DNA from: an uncultured SAR86 cluster bacterium
GTDB taxonomy: Bacteria; Pseudomonadota; Gammaproteobacteria; Magnimaribacterales; AG-339-G14
NCBI GenBank assembly: GCA_902595715.1
Contig: CACJRI010000004.1
Location: 1 to 64,000, forward strand
Reading direction: 5' to 3'
Length of the DNA stretch: 64,000 bases
Shown here: piece by piece, positions 37,377-46,782 of the stretch
Layout: the number at the start of each line of letters is the position of its first letter
How positions within the stretch are numbered: position 1 is the stretch's first letter
The notes under the pieces: generated by a model
Databases searched by the model: none
The model's input: only the letters and a program-made list of their open reading frames with translations
What the model was told of the DNA's origin: nothing
Position numbers and translations under genes: made by a program

Positions 37377-38372
37377 TCAAAGTAAATCTTTTATATCGTT
37401 TTTCTCATCCAGAAGTTCTTGAGTAGTTAGATCAATTTTCTCCTGAGCATAATCGCTTATTGGTAAATCTTTGACGATTGAAACTTTTCCATTGGTATCT
37501 ACCTTCAGGGGAAAGCCAAAGATTAAACCTTCTGGAACATTATAACTTCCATCGCTTAAGACTGCCGCACTAAACCAATCATCTTCAGGAGTTTCTTTAA
37601 TTGTTGCCTTTACCGTATCAATGGCAGCATTAGCCGCTGAGGTTGCAGATGAAGCTCCTCTTGCATCGATAATAGCCTTTCCACGTTGTTGAACGATTCT
37701 GAGAAAATCACTCTCAATCCAGTTTTGATCATTGATCCAGCCGCTAGCCGATTCGCCTTTGATTTCTGCATTGTCTAGATCAGGATACATGGTTGGACTG
37801 TGGTTTCCCCATATAGTCATTTTTTTGATATCGGAGATATCTAAATTGCATTTGTTTGCAACTTGAGCTTTAGCTCTGTTGGCATCTAAGGCAGTCATTG
37901 CCATCCATGTTTGAGACTCATTGTTACCATGCGTGCAGCCAATTAAAGCATTAGTGTTTGCCGGGTTCCCAACAACAAGTATTTTTGCATCTGCCTTGGC
38001 ATTTTCTCCAAGGGCTTTTCCTTGTTCAGTAAAGATGCCACCATTTATTTTTAATAAGTCTGCACGTTCTTCAATTTTTTTCCCATTGATAGTGATACCT
38101 CTCGGAATGCTACCTACCAAGAGAGCCCAATCTATATCACCTGAAGCTTCATTCATATCAGAAAAGTTTTTTACAGTCCCTAAGGTGTTAAAACCACAAT
38201 CTTCTAATTCCATGCGAGAACCCTCAAGCCTGGATACAACTTGAGGTACTTCAACGAGGTTCAAATTAACCTTAACATCCTGCCCGAAAGTTTCACCACT
38301 AGCCAATCTAGTCAGCAAGGCATAACCTATTTGACCGGCAGCTCCAGTTACTAAAACATTTACTTCTTTCAT
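37377..38372 (-). CDS. mdh: Malate dehydrogenase
   Basis: This NAD-dependent enzyme interconverts malate and oxaloacetate in the TCA cycle. The 331-residue protein belongs to the cytosolic-type (LDH-like fold, MDH type 2) branch: VTGAAGQIGYALLTRLASG, VVGNPANTNALI, the MTALDANRAKAQ segment and the catalytic histidine in IWGNHSPTMYPD. An AGGAAAG ribosome site precedes the ATG. It lies 10 bases after the thiolase-like gene in the same minus-strand run. Confidence 0.95.
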   Translation of the reverse strand: MKEVNVLVTGAAGQIGYALLTRLASGETFGQDVKVNLNLVEVPQVVSRLEGSRMELEDCGFNTLGTVKNFSDMNEASGDIDWALLVGSIPRGITINGKKIEERADLLKINGGIFTEQGKALGENAKADAKILVVGNPANTNALIGCTHGNNESQTWMAMTALDANRAKAQVANKCNLDISDIKKMTIWGNHSPTMYPDLDNAEIKGESASGWINDQNWIESDFLRIVQQRGKAIIDARGASSATSAANAAIDTVKATIKETPEDDWFSAAVLSDGSYNVPEGLIFGFPLKVDTNGKVSIVKDLPISDYAQEKIDLTTQELLDEKNDIKDLL

Positions 38373-38382
38373 GTATCTTTCC

Positions 38383-39924
38383 TTAAATTAAGTTAAAAAT
38401 ATTCTTTCCTTGTTTTTGAGAAACGGATACTTTGGCATCCAACATCTCATTTTTAATCATGCTATTCAGAAGAACTTCATCTTTTTCGCTATTCGCAATA
38501 AATCTAGTTCCATCTTCAAGAGATCCAATTATTAATCCAAATTCTAAACCTTTTCTTCCATTTATGACGGTATAAGTATCTATCTTTCCATTACCTGAAG
38601 GCGTTTCCGTGAAATTTTGAATAGCTTTTGAGTTGATATCCTTTTGAACAGAACTGTTATTTATTTTTTCAAAGGGTTTGGCCGGGATTGTCGACATGAC
38701 AAGAGTTGCGTGTTTGGTGATAAACCATGAATTTGCAGTAAGCAATCCATAAGTCTGAGGTTTTTTTCTCAGTTGTCTCACCATTTCCGTAGTTGAAAAC
38801 ATCGTGTAAGAATTTCCAGGGCCTCCAAAGTAGGGCAATCCTCCCGTAACCGTTAAATCTTTTTTTTCTTCCGGAATACCCAATTCCTTTTTTGCAATTT
38901 GTACTGCTGAAGGGAAACAAGAATACAAATCAAAGTGTTTTATATCGGATAAAGAAATTTCAGCTTGATCCAAAGATTGATTTACACAAGTCTTAATTGC
39001 AGGAGAAGAATGAAAATCAGGTCTTTCAGTAACATTCCAAATATCATTGAGAATAGAGCAGCCATGCACATACACTCTTTTATTTTCTGCAACGTTTAGT
39101 TCGTCGGCTTTACCTTGTGACATTAGGATAAAAGCAGAAGCCATATTTACTCGTATGACTGAATTTAAATATTTTGTATAAGGAAAACCTACCATTCGAT
39201 TGTTTGTCGTTTCTTCTGCAATCTCTGTTGCGCTACGATAGGAAGGAAACCAAGAATAAGGATTTTTGGATGCAATTTTGCTGAATTCGCTGAATAAGGC
39301 GCTACATTCATCAAGATGGGTAGCAGCTGTTTTCTTCTCTACTTTTCTCAATGCTTGAGCAAAAAGAGGGTATACGTTGGTTGGCAAGTCCATTCCATGT
39401 AACTTTTCATGATCTGAAAAACCAATATCATTATTACCTATCATCTCTGGCGAACCTCCTGGCTCATCTAGCCAATCCAATGACATGCCAGCTTTTAACT
39501 TAGCTATCATTGTTTGAAGAGCTTCACCACCACTAAGCAAAGCGCAATCTGTTTCTCCAGAGGAAATTTTAACTAGAGCATCCTCCAACAATACTTGAGG
39601 GCTATTACCGCCCATCGGCGCATATACTTCATTTTTCGCTGAGACATTTAGTTTATTGGCAAGAGTTCTTGGAAAATTTGAATATTGAAAGTTTGATTGG
39701 TTGGTTGCGGTAAGAAAATCTACGGTAAATCTAACTACACCCACATAGTCAATGTGCTTATTCAATTCTTTGATGCCAGAGTCTTGAATTGCATGTTCAC
39801 AGGCTTTTGCAAGAAGTTCTTGAGGGTTTAGCCCATCTTCCTTGGATCTATCAACTAAGTCACCGACGCCAACGATGACAGGAGCTCTTTTATCAATTTT
39901 TTTATTTTGCTTACGTTCTGACAA
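38383..39924 (-). CDS. Thiolase-like protein type 1 (TLP1-like, lacks the nucleophilic Cys)
   Basis: The 513-residue thiolase-fold protein has a C-terminal extra domain (GKIDTYTVINGRKGLEFGLIIG), as in TLP1 proteins. Thiolase landmarks are VIVGVGDLVDRS, ALLSGGEAL and GGLPYFGGPGNSYTM. Where active thiolases carry the acyl-accepting cysteine, this reads APMGGNSPQVLLEDA, without a cysteine, so classic Claisen chemistry is doubtful. It may bind or cleave CoA esters in lipid or sterol breakdown. The start is TTG, six bases after a minus-strand TAATAT. It is divergent from the SDR gene. Confidence 0.83.
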   Translation of the reverse strand: MSERKQNKKIDKRAPVIVGVGDLVDRSKEDGLNPQELLAKACEHAIQDSGIKELNKHIDYVGVVRFTVDFLTATNQSNFQYSNFPRTLANKLNVSAKNEVYAPMGGNSPQVLLEDALVKISSGETDCALLSGGEALQTMIAKLKAGMSLDWLDEPGGSPEMIGNNDIGFSDHEKLHGMDLPTNVYPLFAQALRKVEKKTAATHLDECSALFSEFSKIASKNPYSWFPSYRSATEIAEETTNNRMVGFPYTKYLNSVIRVNMASAFILMSQGKADELNVAENKRVYVHGCSILNDIWNVTERPDFHSSPAIKTCVNQSLDQAEISLSDIKHFDLYSCFPSAVQIAKKELGIPEEKKDLTVTGGLPYFGGPGNSYTMFSTTEMVRQLRKKPQTYGLLTANSWFITKHATLVMSTIPAKPFEKINNSSVQKDINSKAIQNFTETPSGNGKIDTYTVINGRKGLEFGLIIGSLEDGTRFIANSEKDEVLLNSMIKNEMLDAKVSVSQKQGKNIFNLI

Positions 39925-39930
39925 GATGTA

Positions 39931-39936
39931 ATATTA
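39931..39936 (-). promoter_or_regulatory. -10-like hexamer of the thiolase-like gene
   Basis: On the minus strand TAATAT ends six bases before the TTG start codon at 39922-39924 and no ribosome-binding site intervenes, again compatible with a leaderless mRNA. Confidence 0.4.
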
Positions 39937-39982
39937 CCGACTTGAATTAATCAAACGCATATTAAATAACAAGGAGAACTAA

Positions 39983-40891
39983 ATGACTATTAATTTTGAC
40001 GGAAAAGTTGCCATTGTAACTGGAGCTGGTGGTGGATTAGGAAGATGTCATGCTTTAGATTTAGCAAAGAGAGGGGCTAAGGTTGTTGTAAATGATCTTG
40101 GTGGAAACGTAGATGGTTCCGATGATGGTTCTTTATCGGCAGCAGAAAAAGTTGTTGAAGAAATTAAAGCAGCAGGCGGTGAAGCAATGGCGAATGGAGC
40201 AAGTGTCACTGATGTTGCTCAAGTCGAGGAAATGGTTAAACAAACTATGGATGCCTACGGCAGAATAGATATCTTAATTAACAACGCCGGAATCCTAAGA
40301 GATAAATCTTTTTCAAAAGTTACTGATGAAGACTTTCGTATGGTCTTAGAAGTTCATTTAATGGGAACAGTGAACTGTACAAAGGCAGTTTGGGAAATTA
40401 TGAAAGAACAGAATTACGGCAGAATTGTTGTGACTTCATCATCCAGTGGTTTATATGGAAATTTTGGTCAAACAAATTATGGTGCAGCAAAAATGGGAGT
40501 GGTTGGCTTAATTAATACCCTTAAACTAGAAGGCGCTAAGTACAACATTAAATGTAATGCTCTTGCTCCTGTAGCCGGAACTCGAATGACTGAAGATTTG
40601 ATGCCTGGAGAAGTTTTAGATCAGATTCAACCTGATCATGTAACTCCAGCCGTAACCTATATGGTTTCTGAAGATGCACCTACAGGAGTCATCATGTCAG
40701 CAGGCGCTGGAGTTTTTGCAAGAGTTTTTGTTCACGAAACTATGGGTGTCAACTTAGGCACTGGTGAAGACATGACCGCAGAAAACATTGCAGAGAAATG
40801 GGATGAAATCTCTGATATGAAAGACGCAAGACCTTGTTATCAGGGCGGTGAACAATCACAAAAAATCTTTGAATTGATAATGAAAGGCTAA
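39983..40891 (+). CDS. SDR-family (3R)-hydroxyacyl-CoA dehydrogenase (HSD17B4/MFE-2-like)
   Basis: The 302-residue short-chain dehydrogenase resembles the dehydrogenase domain of peroxisomal multifunctional enzyme 2. It has the NAD motif TGAGGGLG (13-20), the characteristic VVNDLGGNVDG, NNAGILRD and the catalytic Ser near 152-155 with Tyr166 and Lys170 (NYGAAK). The longer C-terminus (ARVFVHETMGVNLG) is typical of this subgroup. A good AAGGAGAA ribosome site precedes the ATG. With the divergent thiolase-like gene and nearby acyl-CoA dehydrogenase it fits fatty-acid or side-chain oxidation. Confidence 0.9.
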   Translation: MTINFDGKVAIVTGAGGGLGRCHALDLAKRGAKVVVNDLGGNVDGSDDGSLSAAEKVVEEIKAAGGEAMANGASVTDVAQVEEMVKQTMDAYGRIDILINNAGILRDKSFSKVTDEDFRMVLEVHLMGTVNCTKAVWEIMKEQNYGRIVVTSSSSGLYGNFGQTNYGAAKMGVVGLINTLKLEGAKYNIKCNALAPVAGTRMTEDLMPGEVLDQIQPDHVTPAVTYMVSEDAPTGVIMSAGAGVFARVFVHETMGVNLGTGEDMTAENIAEKWDEISDMKDARPCYQGGEQSQKIFELIMKG

Positions 40892-40910
40892 GGCTCACCA
40901 GCCCTTTCAT
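40880..40910. terminator. Imperfect hairpin between convergent SDR and gluconolactonase-like genes
   Basis: ATGAAAGGCT (40880-40889) pairs with AGCCCTTTCAT (40900-40910) with one bulged base and a 10-base loop, across the overlapping stops of the two convergent genes. No T-run follows, so it is only a candidate bidirectional terminator. Confidence 0.35.
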
Positions 40911-41802
40911 AGTCAACTTCAACTTTATAAATCTCTCCAGTTTTGTTTTCTTTGCAAAACTGGGGATTAGAAGATTCGGCAGTCAAGATATAAAGTTCTT
41001 TTTCCTCTTTGCCACCTAACATACATGCATAAGCAGGCTGAGGAGTTGCAATTCGATCGGTAATTTTTCCTCCTTTCTTATATCTAATTACCTCTGCAGT
41101 AGTCGGAGAAGCAACCCAAATTCCATTATCTGAATCCAAGCATATGCCATCCGGCACAGGAAAAGGGGTACTGTTTGATTCTTTTAGAGGAATATTCAGA
41201 AACCTAATAATGCTTGTGATTATTTTAAAGTGAAAGGGCATGACTCTTGCCCAAATGGTTCTATGAGACAATTCACCAGATTCATTAATTTGAAAGGAAG
41301 TTAAATTTCCTCCAAACGTCTCTCCAACAATTAATTCTTTGCCATCTGGTGAAATGACCGTTCCATTTGGAAAGAGTAGGCCATCAGCACATATTTTTGT
41401 CTCTCCCTCTTGTGTCACAGAGATCAAGCAAGTTTTATGAATCTTACTTTCAACATTGTCTGCTCCGAAGTTCCCTACATAAGCAGTTCCATCTTTGGCA
41501 ATGACCATATCATTACATTGGTAAGGAGTAAGATGTGACATATCGGCATGAACCGAAAGCTCTCCATCTTTCAGTTTCATGAGTTTTCGATCTAGCATAG
41601 AAACAATAATCAAACTCCCATCCGTTAACCATCCAAGTCCAGAAGGTTGTTCTGGTATTTCAGCGACAGTAGATAAGTTTCCATCAGCATCAAGATTGTA
41701 GACTTTATAACCATGCATATCGGAAAACCATAATTTATTTTCATACCATCTTGGGCCTTCTAAAAAATGAAAACCGTCTGCAACTTTTATTAAATTATCC
41801 AT
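40888..41802 (-). CDS. SMP-30/gluconolactonase-like beta-propeller protein
   Basis: The 304-residue six-bladed propeller is of the SMP-30/gluconolactonase/LRE family, shown by FLEGPRWYENKLWFSDMHG (metal-ligand Glu), QCNDMVIAKDGTAYVGNFG, LFPNGTVISPDGKELIVGET and PVPDGICLDSDNGIWVASP. Members hydrolyse lactones or esters with a divalent metal. No signal peptide is visible. It overlaps the GDPD gene by 8 bases and is the last gene of the nrdA operon run. The substrate is unknown. Confidence 0.88.
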   Translation of the reverse strand: MDNLIKVADGFHFLEGPRWYENKLWFSDMHGYKVYNLDADGNLSTVAEIPEQPSGLGWLTDGSLIIVSMLDRKLMKLKDGELSVHADMSHLTPYQCNDMVIAKDGTAYVGNFGADNVESKIHKTCLISVTQEGETKICADGLLFPNGTVISPDGKELIVGETFGGNLTSFQINESGELSHRTIWARVMPFHFKIITSIIRFLNIPLKESNSTPFPVPDGICLDSDNGIWVASPTTAEVIRYKKGGKITDRIATPQPAYACMLGGKEEKELYILTAESSNPQFCKENKTGEIYKVEVDYERAGEP

Positions 41803-42553
41803 TTCTTTTTTCTTTTATTACTTTCATCAATTTTTTAGGATTATCAGTGATTATTGCATCTACGCCAAGCTCTATTAGATCTCTCATATATTTCTTATTG
41901 TTTATAGTCCATGTGATGCAGTACTTACCCTCCTCCTTGAATCTTTTAATCAAATTCATACTTTTTTTTGAATCAATATGCTGACTGATACCAAACGATT
42001 TACTTTTTTCTAAAAAAGAGCTTATCTTTTTATAATCGTAATCAAAAAAAGCAGGGATGATGCTCAGCGTTGCAGGGATATCAAATCTCTTGATTAAACT
42101 TTTCACAACGTTTGGGTAAAAACCCAAAAAATGAGTATTCATTTTTGAAATAACATCGGTTTCAACCATCTCATCCAATTCATTAAAACTAATTTTGCTT
42201 GGCTTTATTTCAACAAAAATTTTTGATTTTTCCGGTTTACAATCAAACGCTTCTTTTAGTAAAGGTATACATGTGTTTGCAAACTTTTTTGAACGAGAGC
42301 TTCCTACGTCTATAGTTTTTAAAGTATCAAGAGTTTCTTTTGAGATTGTATATTCGCTCTCACTGACTCTTGCAAGACTATCGTCATGAATACAAATCAA
42401 TCGTCTATCTTTTGTTTCTCTGACATCAAGCTCTACGGCATCAACTCCATGTTCCCAGGCTTTGACATATGCTGGAAGAGTATTTTCGGGAGCTTCCATC
42501 GAAGCTCCGCGGTGCGCAACTATTAAAGGATAATTCTTTTTTTTTAGTCCCAA
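41795..42553 (-). CDS. Glycerophosphodiester phosphodiesterase
   Basis: This 252-residue GDPD-family TIM-barrel enzyme cleaves glycerophosphodiesters to glycerol 3-phosphate and an alcohol. Motifs are [13 protein letters not shown] (catalytic His and Arg), [14 protein letters not shown] (metal Glu, Asp) and CIHDD (second His). No signal peptide, so cytoplasmic like UgpQ. The start is TTG overlapping nrdB by 10 bases; the next in-frame Met lies inside the active-site motif and is excluded. glpK, a related phospholipid/glycerol gene, is 4 kb away. Confidence 0.92.
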   Translation of the reverse strand: MGLKKKNYPLIVAHRGASMEAPENTLPAYVKAWEHGVDAVELDVRETKDRRLICIHDDSLARVSESEYTISKETLDTLKTIDVGSSRSKKFANTCIPLLKEAFDCKPEKSKIFVEIKPSKISFNELDEMVETDVISKMNTHFLGFYPNVVKSLIKRFDIPATLSIIPAFFDYDYKKISSFLEKSKSFGISQHIDSKKSMNLIKRFKEEGKYCITWTINNKKYMRDLIELGVDAIITDNPKKLMKVIKEKRNG

Positions 42554-43782
42554 CTCAAAGCGCCACCAGTCTGGTACTCAATGACGCGAGTTTCAAAGAA
42601 ATTCTTTTCTTTACGCAAGTCCATGATCTCAGACATCCAAGGAAAAGGATTAGTTGCATTAGGAAATTCTTCTTCAAGTCCAATTTGGGTAAGTCTTCGG
42701 TTTGCAATGAATTTTAAATAATCAGACATACTCTCTGCATTCATCCCTAAAATACCACCTGGCATGGTGTCGTGAGCGTACTCAATTTCTAATTGCGTTC
42801 CTTGCAGAATCATATTCCTTGCTTCGGTTTGCATAGCTTCATCCCAGAGCTGAGGATTTTCAAGTTTAATCTGGTTGATCATATCTATTCCAAAATTAAC
42901 ATGCATAGATTCATCTCTTAGTATGTATTGGAATTGTTCCGCCGTTCCTGTCATTTTATTTCTGTTACCCATGGATAATATCTGGGTAAAACCACAGTAA
43001 AAGAAAATTCCTTCCAATACGCAGTAAAAGGCGATTAGATTTCTCAATAAAGTTTTATCATCCTCTAAAGATCCAGTTTTAAAATTTTGGTCAGAAAGAG
43101 ATTCTGTAAATGGGAGAGCCCAAGCAGCTTTTCTTGCTACAGAAGGGATTTCTTTGTACATATTAAAGATTTCTCCTTCATCCATACCTAAAGATTCAAT
43201 AACATACTGATAGGCATGAGTATGAATTGCTTCTTCCAAAGCTTGTCTCAATAAGTACTGTCTACATTCTGGATTTGTGATGTGTCGGTATACGGACAGG
43301 ACGATATTATTTGCCACCAATGAGTCAGCTGTGGAGAAAAATCCAAGATTTCTCATTACGATTCTCCTTTCGTCCTCGGTAAGCCCGTTTGGGTCTTTCC
43401 AGAGAGCTACATCAGCAGTCATATTTATTTCTTGTGGCATCCAATGATTGGCGCTGCCATCAAGATATTTCTGCCAGGCCCAATCGTACTTGAAGGGAAC
43501 CAATTGATTTACATCTGCTCGGCAGTTGATCATTTGCTTTTGATCAACGTCGACTCTACTTGATGCACCTTCTAACTCTTCTAACCCTTTTTCAATATCA
43601 AGATTATCCAGAGCTTCGGATACATCATTAATTGAGCCTGTACTTATTGGCGGGTTTTTTGCTGGAGTTACAGCATCATCATTCACAACTGCAGTTTGTT
43701 GCATTGCGACTTGCGCTTTTGCTGGTTCAGCTACCGGCGTTTTTTGTGTTTCTTCTGAGTTAAAGTCATCCCAAGATAACAT
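42544..43782 (-). CDS. nrdB: Class Ia ribonucleotide reductase, beta subunit
   Basis: NrdB supplies the di-iron tyrosyl radical. The 412-residue protein has iron-ligand helices [17 protein letters not shown] and [14 protein letters not shown], and a C-terminus ending in GGALSWD that docks on NrdA. A ~90-residue low-complexity N-terminal extension (Ala/Pro/Val-rich) precedes the core, and the N-terminal LSWDDFN echoes the C-terminal LSWD. A pseudomonad-like long form is known. It lies 18 bases after nrdA. Confidence 0.95.
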   Translation of the reverse strand: MLSWDDFNSEETQKTPVAEPAKAQVAMQQTAVVNDDAVTPAKNPPISTGSINDVSEALDNLDIEKGLEELEGASSRVDVDQKQMINCRADVNQLVPFKYDWAWQKYLDGSANHWMPQEINMTADVALWKDPNGLTEDERRIVMRNLGFFSTADSLVANNIVLSVYRHITNPECRQYLLRQALEEAIHTHAYQYVIESLGMDEGEIFNMYKEIPSVARKAAWALPFTESLSDQNFKTGSLEDDKTLLRNLIAFYCVLEGIFFYCGFTQILSMGNRNKMTGTAEQFQYILRDESMHVNFGIDMINQIKLENPQLWDEAMQTEARNMILQGTQLEIEYAHDTMPGGILGMNAESMSDYLKFIANRRLTQIGLEEEFPNATNPFPWMSEIMDLRKEKNFFETRVIEYQTGGALSWD

Positions 43783-43800
43783 AGCTACCTCCTTATAAAA

Positions 43801-46617
43801 TTACTGACATGCCTCGCAGTCAGGATCGTCAATGGAACACGCTTCTGGCTGATCATAGGTTTTAGGTTCAGTCTTGACGGCATTGAGCTCCATATTGGTT
43901 ATTGTTGATTTTTCTGTTGTTGTGGCACTTCTTGATCTTAGATAGTAAGTCGTTTTCAAACCTCTCAACCATGCCATTCGATACATAACATCGAGTTTCT
44001 TTCCGTTAGGCTCTGAAACATAGAGATTCAACGACTGGCTTTGATCTATCCATTTTTGTCTTCTGCTTGCTGCTTCAATTAACCACTTAGGCTCTACCTC
44101 AAAAGATGTAGCGAACAGCTTCTTAATGTCTTCTGGTACTCTGGCTATACTTTCTAAGCTTCCGTTGAGGTTCTTAAGATCATAAACCATAACCTCATCC
44201 CACATATCTATTTCTTTAAGCGCATCAACTAGATGCATGTTTATGACAGTAAACTCTCCAGAGAGATTTGATTTCACAAACAGGTTTGAATAGGTAGGCT
44301 CGATGGATTGAGTTAAGCCTGTGATATTGGCAATCGTTGCTGTTGGTGCTATTGCCATGGTGTTTGAGTTTCTCATCCCTTGAGTTTTTACTTTTTCTCT
44401 AAGAGCGTCCCAATCAAGACGAGTTGTCTTATCAACTTCGATGTAGTCTTTTCCTCTTTGTTTTTCAAGAATTTCAATTGAGTCAAGTGGCAATATTCCT
44501 TGACTCCAAAGAGAACCCTCATATGAAGAGTAAGAACCCCTTTCTTTAGCTAAATCAGAAGATGCGTTTATTGCCATATAGCTCACTAATTCCATTGACT
44601 CATCGGCAAAATCAACTGCTGCTTCCGACGCGTAAGGTATTTTCTTAATGTAAAGCGCATCTTGGAAACCCATGATTCCCATGCCTATAGGTCTATGCTT
44701 AAAGTTAGAGTTTTCTGCCTGAGGCACTGCGTAATAATTTATATCTATTACGTTATCAAGCATTCTTATTGCAGTGGTTACGTTCTTTTTCAGTTTCTCT
44801 TTGTCTAGGTTTCCTTCCGCATCAAGGTGATTAGGAATGTTAATTGAACCTAAGTTACAAACTGCAATTTCATCATTTGAAGTATTAAGGGTAATTTCTG
44901 TACATAAGTTTGATGAATGAATTACCCCTGTATGTTGTTGCGGAGATCTGAGGTTACAAGCGTCTTTAAAGGTTATCCAAGGATGACCGGTTTCAAAAAG
45001 CATGGACAATATTTTTCGCCATAATTCTTCCGCTTCCACTTCTTTATATGCTTTAAGTTTTCCTTCCTGGGCAAGCTTTTCATATTCCTCATACTTTTCT
45101 CTGAAGGCTTCCCCAGAAAGATCATGCAATTCAGGTGTCTCATTTGGAGTGAAGAGGGTCCACTTTTTCCCTTCAAACACTCTTTCCATGAATAGGTCTG
45201 GAACCCAATTGGCTGTATTCATATCATGTGTTCTTCTTCTATCGTCTCCGGTATTTTTTCTCAGCTCAACAAATTCTTCGATATCCAGATGCCAAGTTTC
45301 TAGATATGCACAAACAGCTCCCTTTCTTTTTCCACCTTGATTTACAGCAACTGCTGTATCGTTTACTACTTTTAAGAATGGAACCACCCCTTGAGATTTC
45401 CCATTTGTGCCTTTTATATGGGCTCCCATTCCTCTTACAGGCGTCCAGTCGTTACCTAGACCGCCTGCCCATTTTGAAAGCATGGCGTTATCTTGAAGCG
45501 CACCATAAATTCCATGCAAGTCATCGGGGACAGTAGTCAAATAACATGAGGACAATTGAGAATGCATAGTTCCTGCATTGAATAGGGTAGGCGTTGAACT
45601 CATATAATCAAATGAAGACAGCAACTCGTAGAATTCTAAGGCTCGTTGTTCTCTGTTTTCCTCGTTAAGGGCCAAGCCCATTGCCACTCTCATAAAGAAT
45701 ACTTGCGGGAGTTCAAATCTTATTTCATTTGAGTGAATGAAATACCTGTCGTAAAGAGTTTGAATGCCCAAGTAGGAAAAAAGTAAGTCATTGTCTGGAA
45801 TCATCGCTTTACCGAGTAAATCCAAGTCATAGTTTGCTAGCTCTGGGTTAAGAAGTTCTAACTCTATTCCTTTTTTTACAAATGCATTTAAAGCCTCAGG
45901 GTAGAGAGCTAACATTTCCTGATGAGTTGCATTCTCTGTTATCTCTAGGAAAGAAAGAGCCTCTGACCTTAGACTGTCCAATAGAATTCGTGCTGTTGCA
46001 AAAGTATAGTTTGGCTCCACTTCAACTAGTGAACGCGCGGAGAGCACTAATGCCTCCTTTACTTCATGTTCTGGCGCTCCTTCATAAAGGTTTTTGTTTG
46101 CTTCTAAAATTATTTTTTCACTGTCAGTTCCCTCTAAGCCGTTGCAAGCTTCTTTTGCTATAACTTCAATTCTTTCAGAAGTTTCAAGCTCCTCCTTTTC
46201 TGGACGATCGTGAATATGAGTTTCTATTGCTCTTTGATTTGCTCTTTCGGCACGGTATAAAACATATTCTCTTGCAACCTTGTGTTCTTCTGAGCGCATC
46301 AAAGCCAGTTCTACCTGATCTTGAATTTCTTCTATATGTATAGTTCCGCCGGATGGCATTCTCTTTCTAAAGATATCTTCAACTTGGCTACTTAAAGCTG
46401 ATACTCTGCTATGAACGCTTGAAGATGCTGCTGCAGCACTAGTATGTACTGCCAGAAAAGCCTTTGTAATGGCAATTTCTATTTTAGAACCATCAAAATC
46501 AACTACGGATCCATTTCTCTTTATAATTCTTAGTTGACCTGGCGAAACCATAGCTTTTTTTGGTTCCGATTGAACTGATTCTTGCTTCTTCTCTTCTATT
46601 GTTCCTGTTGTTTCCAA
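43801..46617 (-). CDS. nrdA: Class Ia ribonucleotide reductase, alpha subunit
   Basis: NrdA reduces ribonucleoside diphosphates to deoxy forms. The 938-residue protein has one N-terminal ATP-cone (LRIIKRNGSVVDFDGSKIE, about 28-130) for allosteric control, the catalytic core with STPTLFNAGT, NLCTEITLNT (Cys/Glu) and LGSINI, and the redox cysteine pair at the C-terminus (DDPDCEACQ). The start is TTG 46615-46617 with AAGGA six bases upstream. NrdR-type boxes lie just upstream, consistent with NrdR control. Confidence 0.96.
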   Translation of the reverse strand: METTGTIEEKKQESVQSEPKKAMVSPGQLRIIKRNGSVVDFDGSKIEIAITKAFLAVHTSAAAASSSVHSRVSALSSQVEDIFRKRMPSGGTIHIEEIQDQVELALMRSEEHKVAREYVLYRAERANQRAIETHIHDRPEKEELETSERIEVIAKEACNGLEGTDSEKIILEANKNLYEGAPEHEVKEALVLSARSLVEVEPNYTFATARILLDSLRSEALSFLEITENATHQEMLALYPEALNAFVKKGIELELLNPELANYDLDLLGKAMIPDNDLLFSYLGIQTLYDRYFIHSNEIRFELPQVFFMRVAMGLALNEENREQRALEFYELLSSFDYMSSTPTLFNAGTMHSQLSSCYLTTVPDDLHGIYGALQDNAMLSKWAGGLGNDWTPVRGMGAHIKGTNGKSQGVVPFLKVVNDTAVAVNQGGKRKGAVCAYLETWHLDIEEFVELRKNTGDDRRRTHDMNTANWVPDLFMERVFEGKKWTLFTPNETPELHDLSGEAFREKYEEYEKLAQEGKLKAYKEVEAEELWRKILSMLFETGHPWITFKDACNLRSPQQHTGVIHSSNLCTEITLNTSNDEIAVCNLGSINIPNHLDAEGNLDKEKLKKNVTTAIRMLDNVIDINYYAVPQAENSNFKHRPIGMGIMGFQDALYIKKIPYASEAAVDFADESMELVSYMAINASSDLAKERGSYSSYEGSLWSQGILPLDSIEILEKQRGKDYIEVDKTTRLDWDALREKVKTQGMRNSNTMAIAPTATIANITGLTQSIEPTYSNLFVKSNLSGEFTVINMHLVDALKEIDMWDEVMVYDLKNLNGSLESIARVPEDIKKLFATSFEVEPKWLIEAASRRQKWIDQSQSLNLYVSEPNGKKLDVMYRMAWLRGLKTTYYLRSRSATTTEKSTITNMELNAVKTEPKTYDQPEACSIDDPDCEACQ

Positions 46618-46659
46618 AACAATTCCTTCTTAAAAAATTAACTAAAATGGGTATAAAAA

Positions 46660-46706
46660 ACACAACATATTGTGTTTTCATAACAATGAAGTACAAGATA
46701 AAGGGT
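46660..46706 (-). promoter_or_regulatory. Pair of NrdR-type boxes upstream of nrdAB
   Basis: Box 1 (46660-46675) reads ACACAACATATTGTGT, a near-perfect palindrome like the NrdR consensus. Box 2 (46691-46706, minus strand ACCCTTTATCTTGTAC) matches the E. coli-type consensus at 11 of 16 positions. Their starts are 31 bases apart, three helical turns, the spacing typical for cooperative NrdR binding. Box 1 is 42 bases upstream of the nrdA start. Confidence 0.75.
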
Positions 46707-46755
46707 TTTTAACAAAAAAGCAATACAACAATTTATGAAAATTTAGTGGATAGGC

Positions 46756-46764
46756 TGTGTATAA
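46756..46764 (-). promoter_or_regulatory. DnaA box between nrdA and glpK
   Basis: On the minus strand the 9-mer reads TTATACACA, an exact match to the DnaA consensus TTATNCACA. It lies about 140 bases upstream of nrdA; in E. coli DnaA also regulates nrdAB. It is 18 bases from the glpK start codon. Confidence 0.5.
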
Positions 46765-46769
46765 GTGTA

Positions 46770-46775
46770 TATAAA
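46770..46775 (+). promoter_or_regulatory. -10 hexamer of glpK, possible leaderless start
   Basis: TATAAA ends seven bases before the glpK ATG (46783). No ribosome-binding site lies between, so the transcript would start at or within a base or two of the start codon. Confidence 0.45.
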
Positions 46776-46782
46776 TGTGTTC

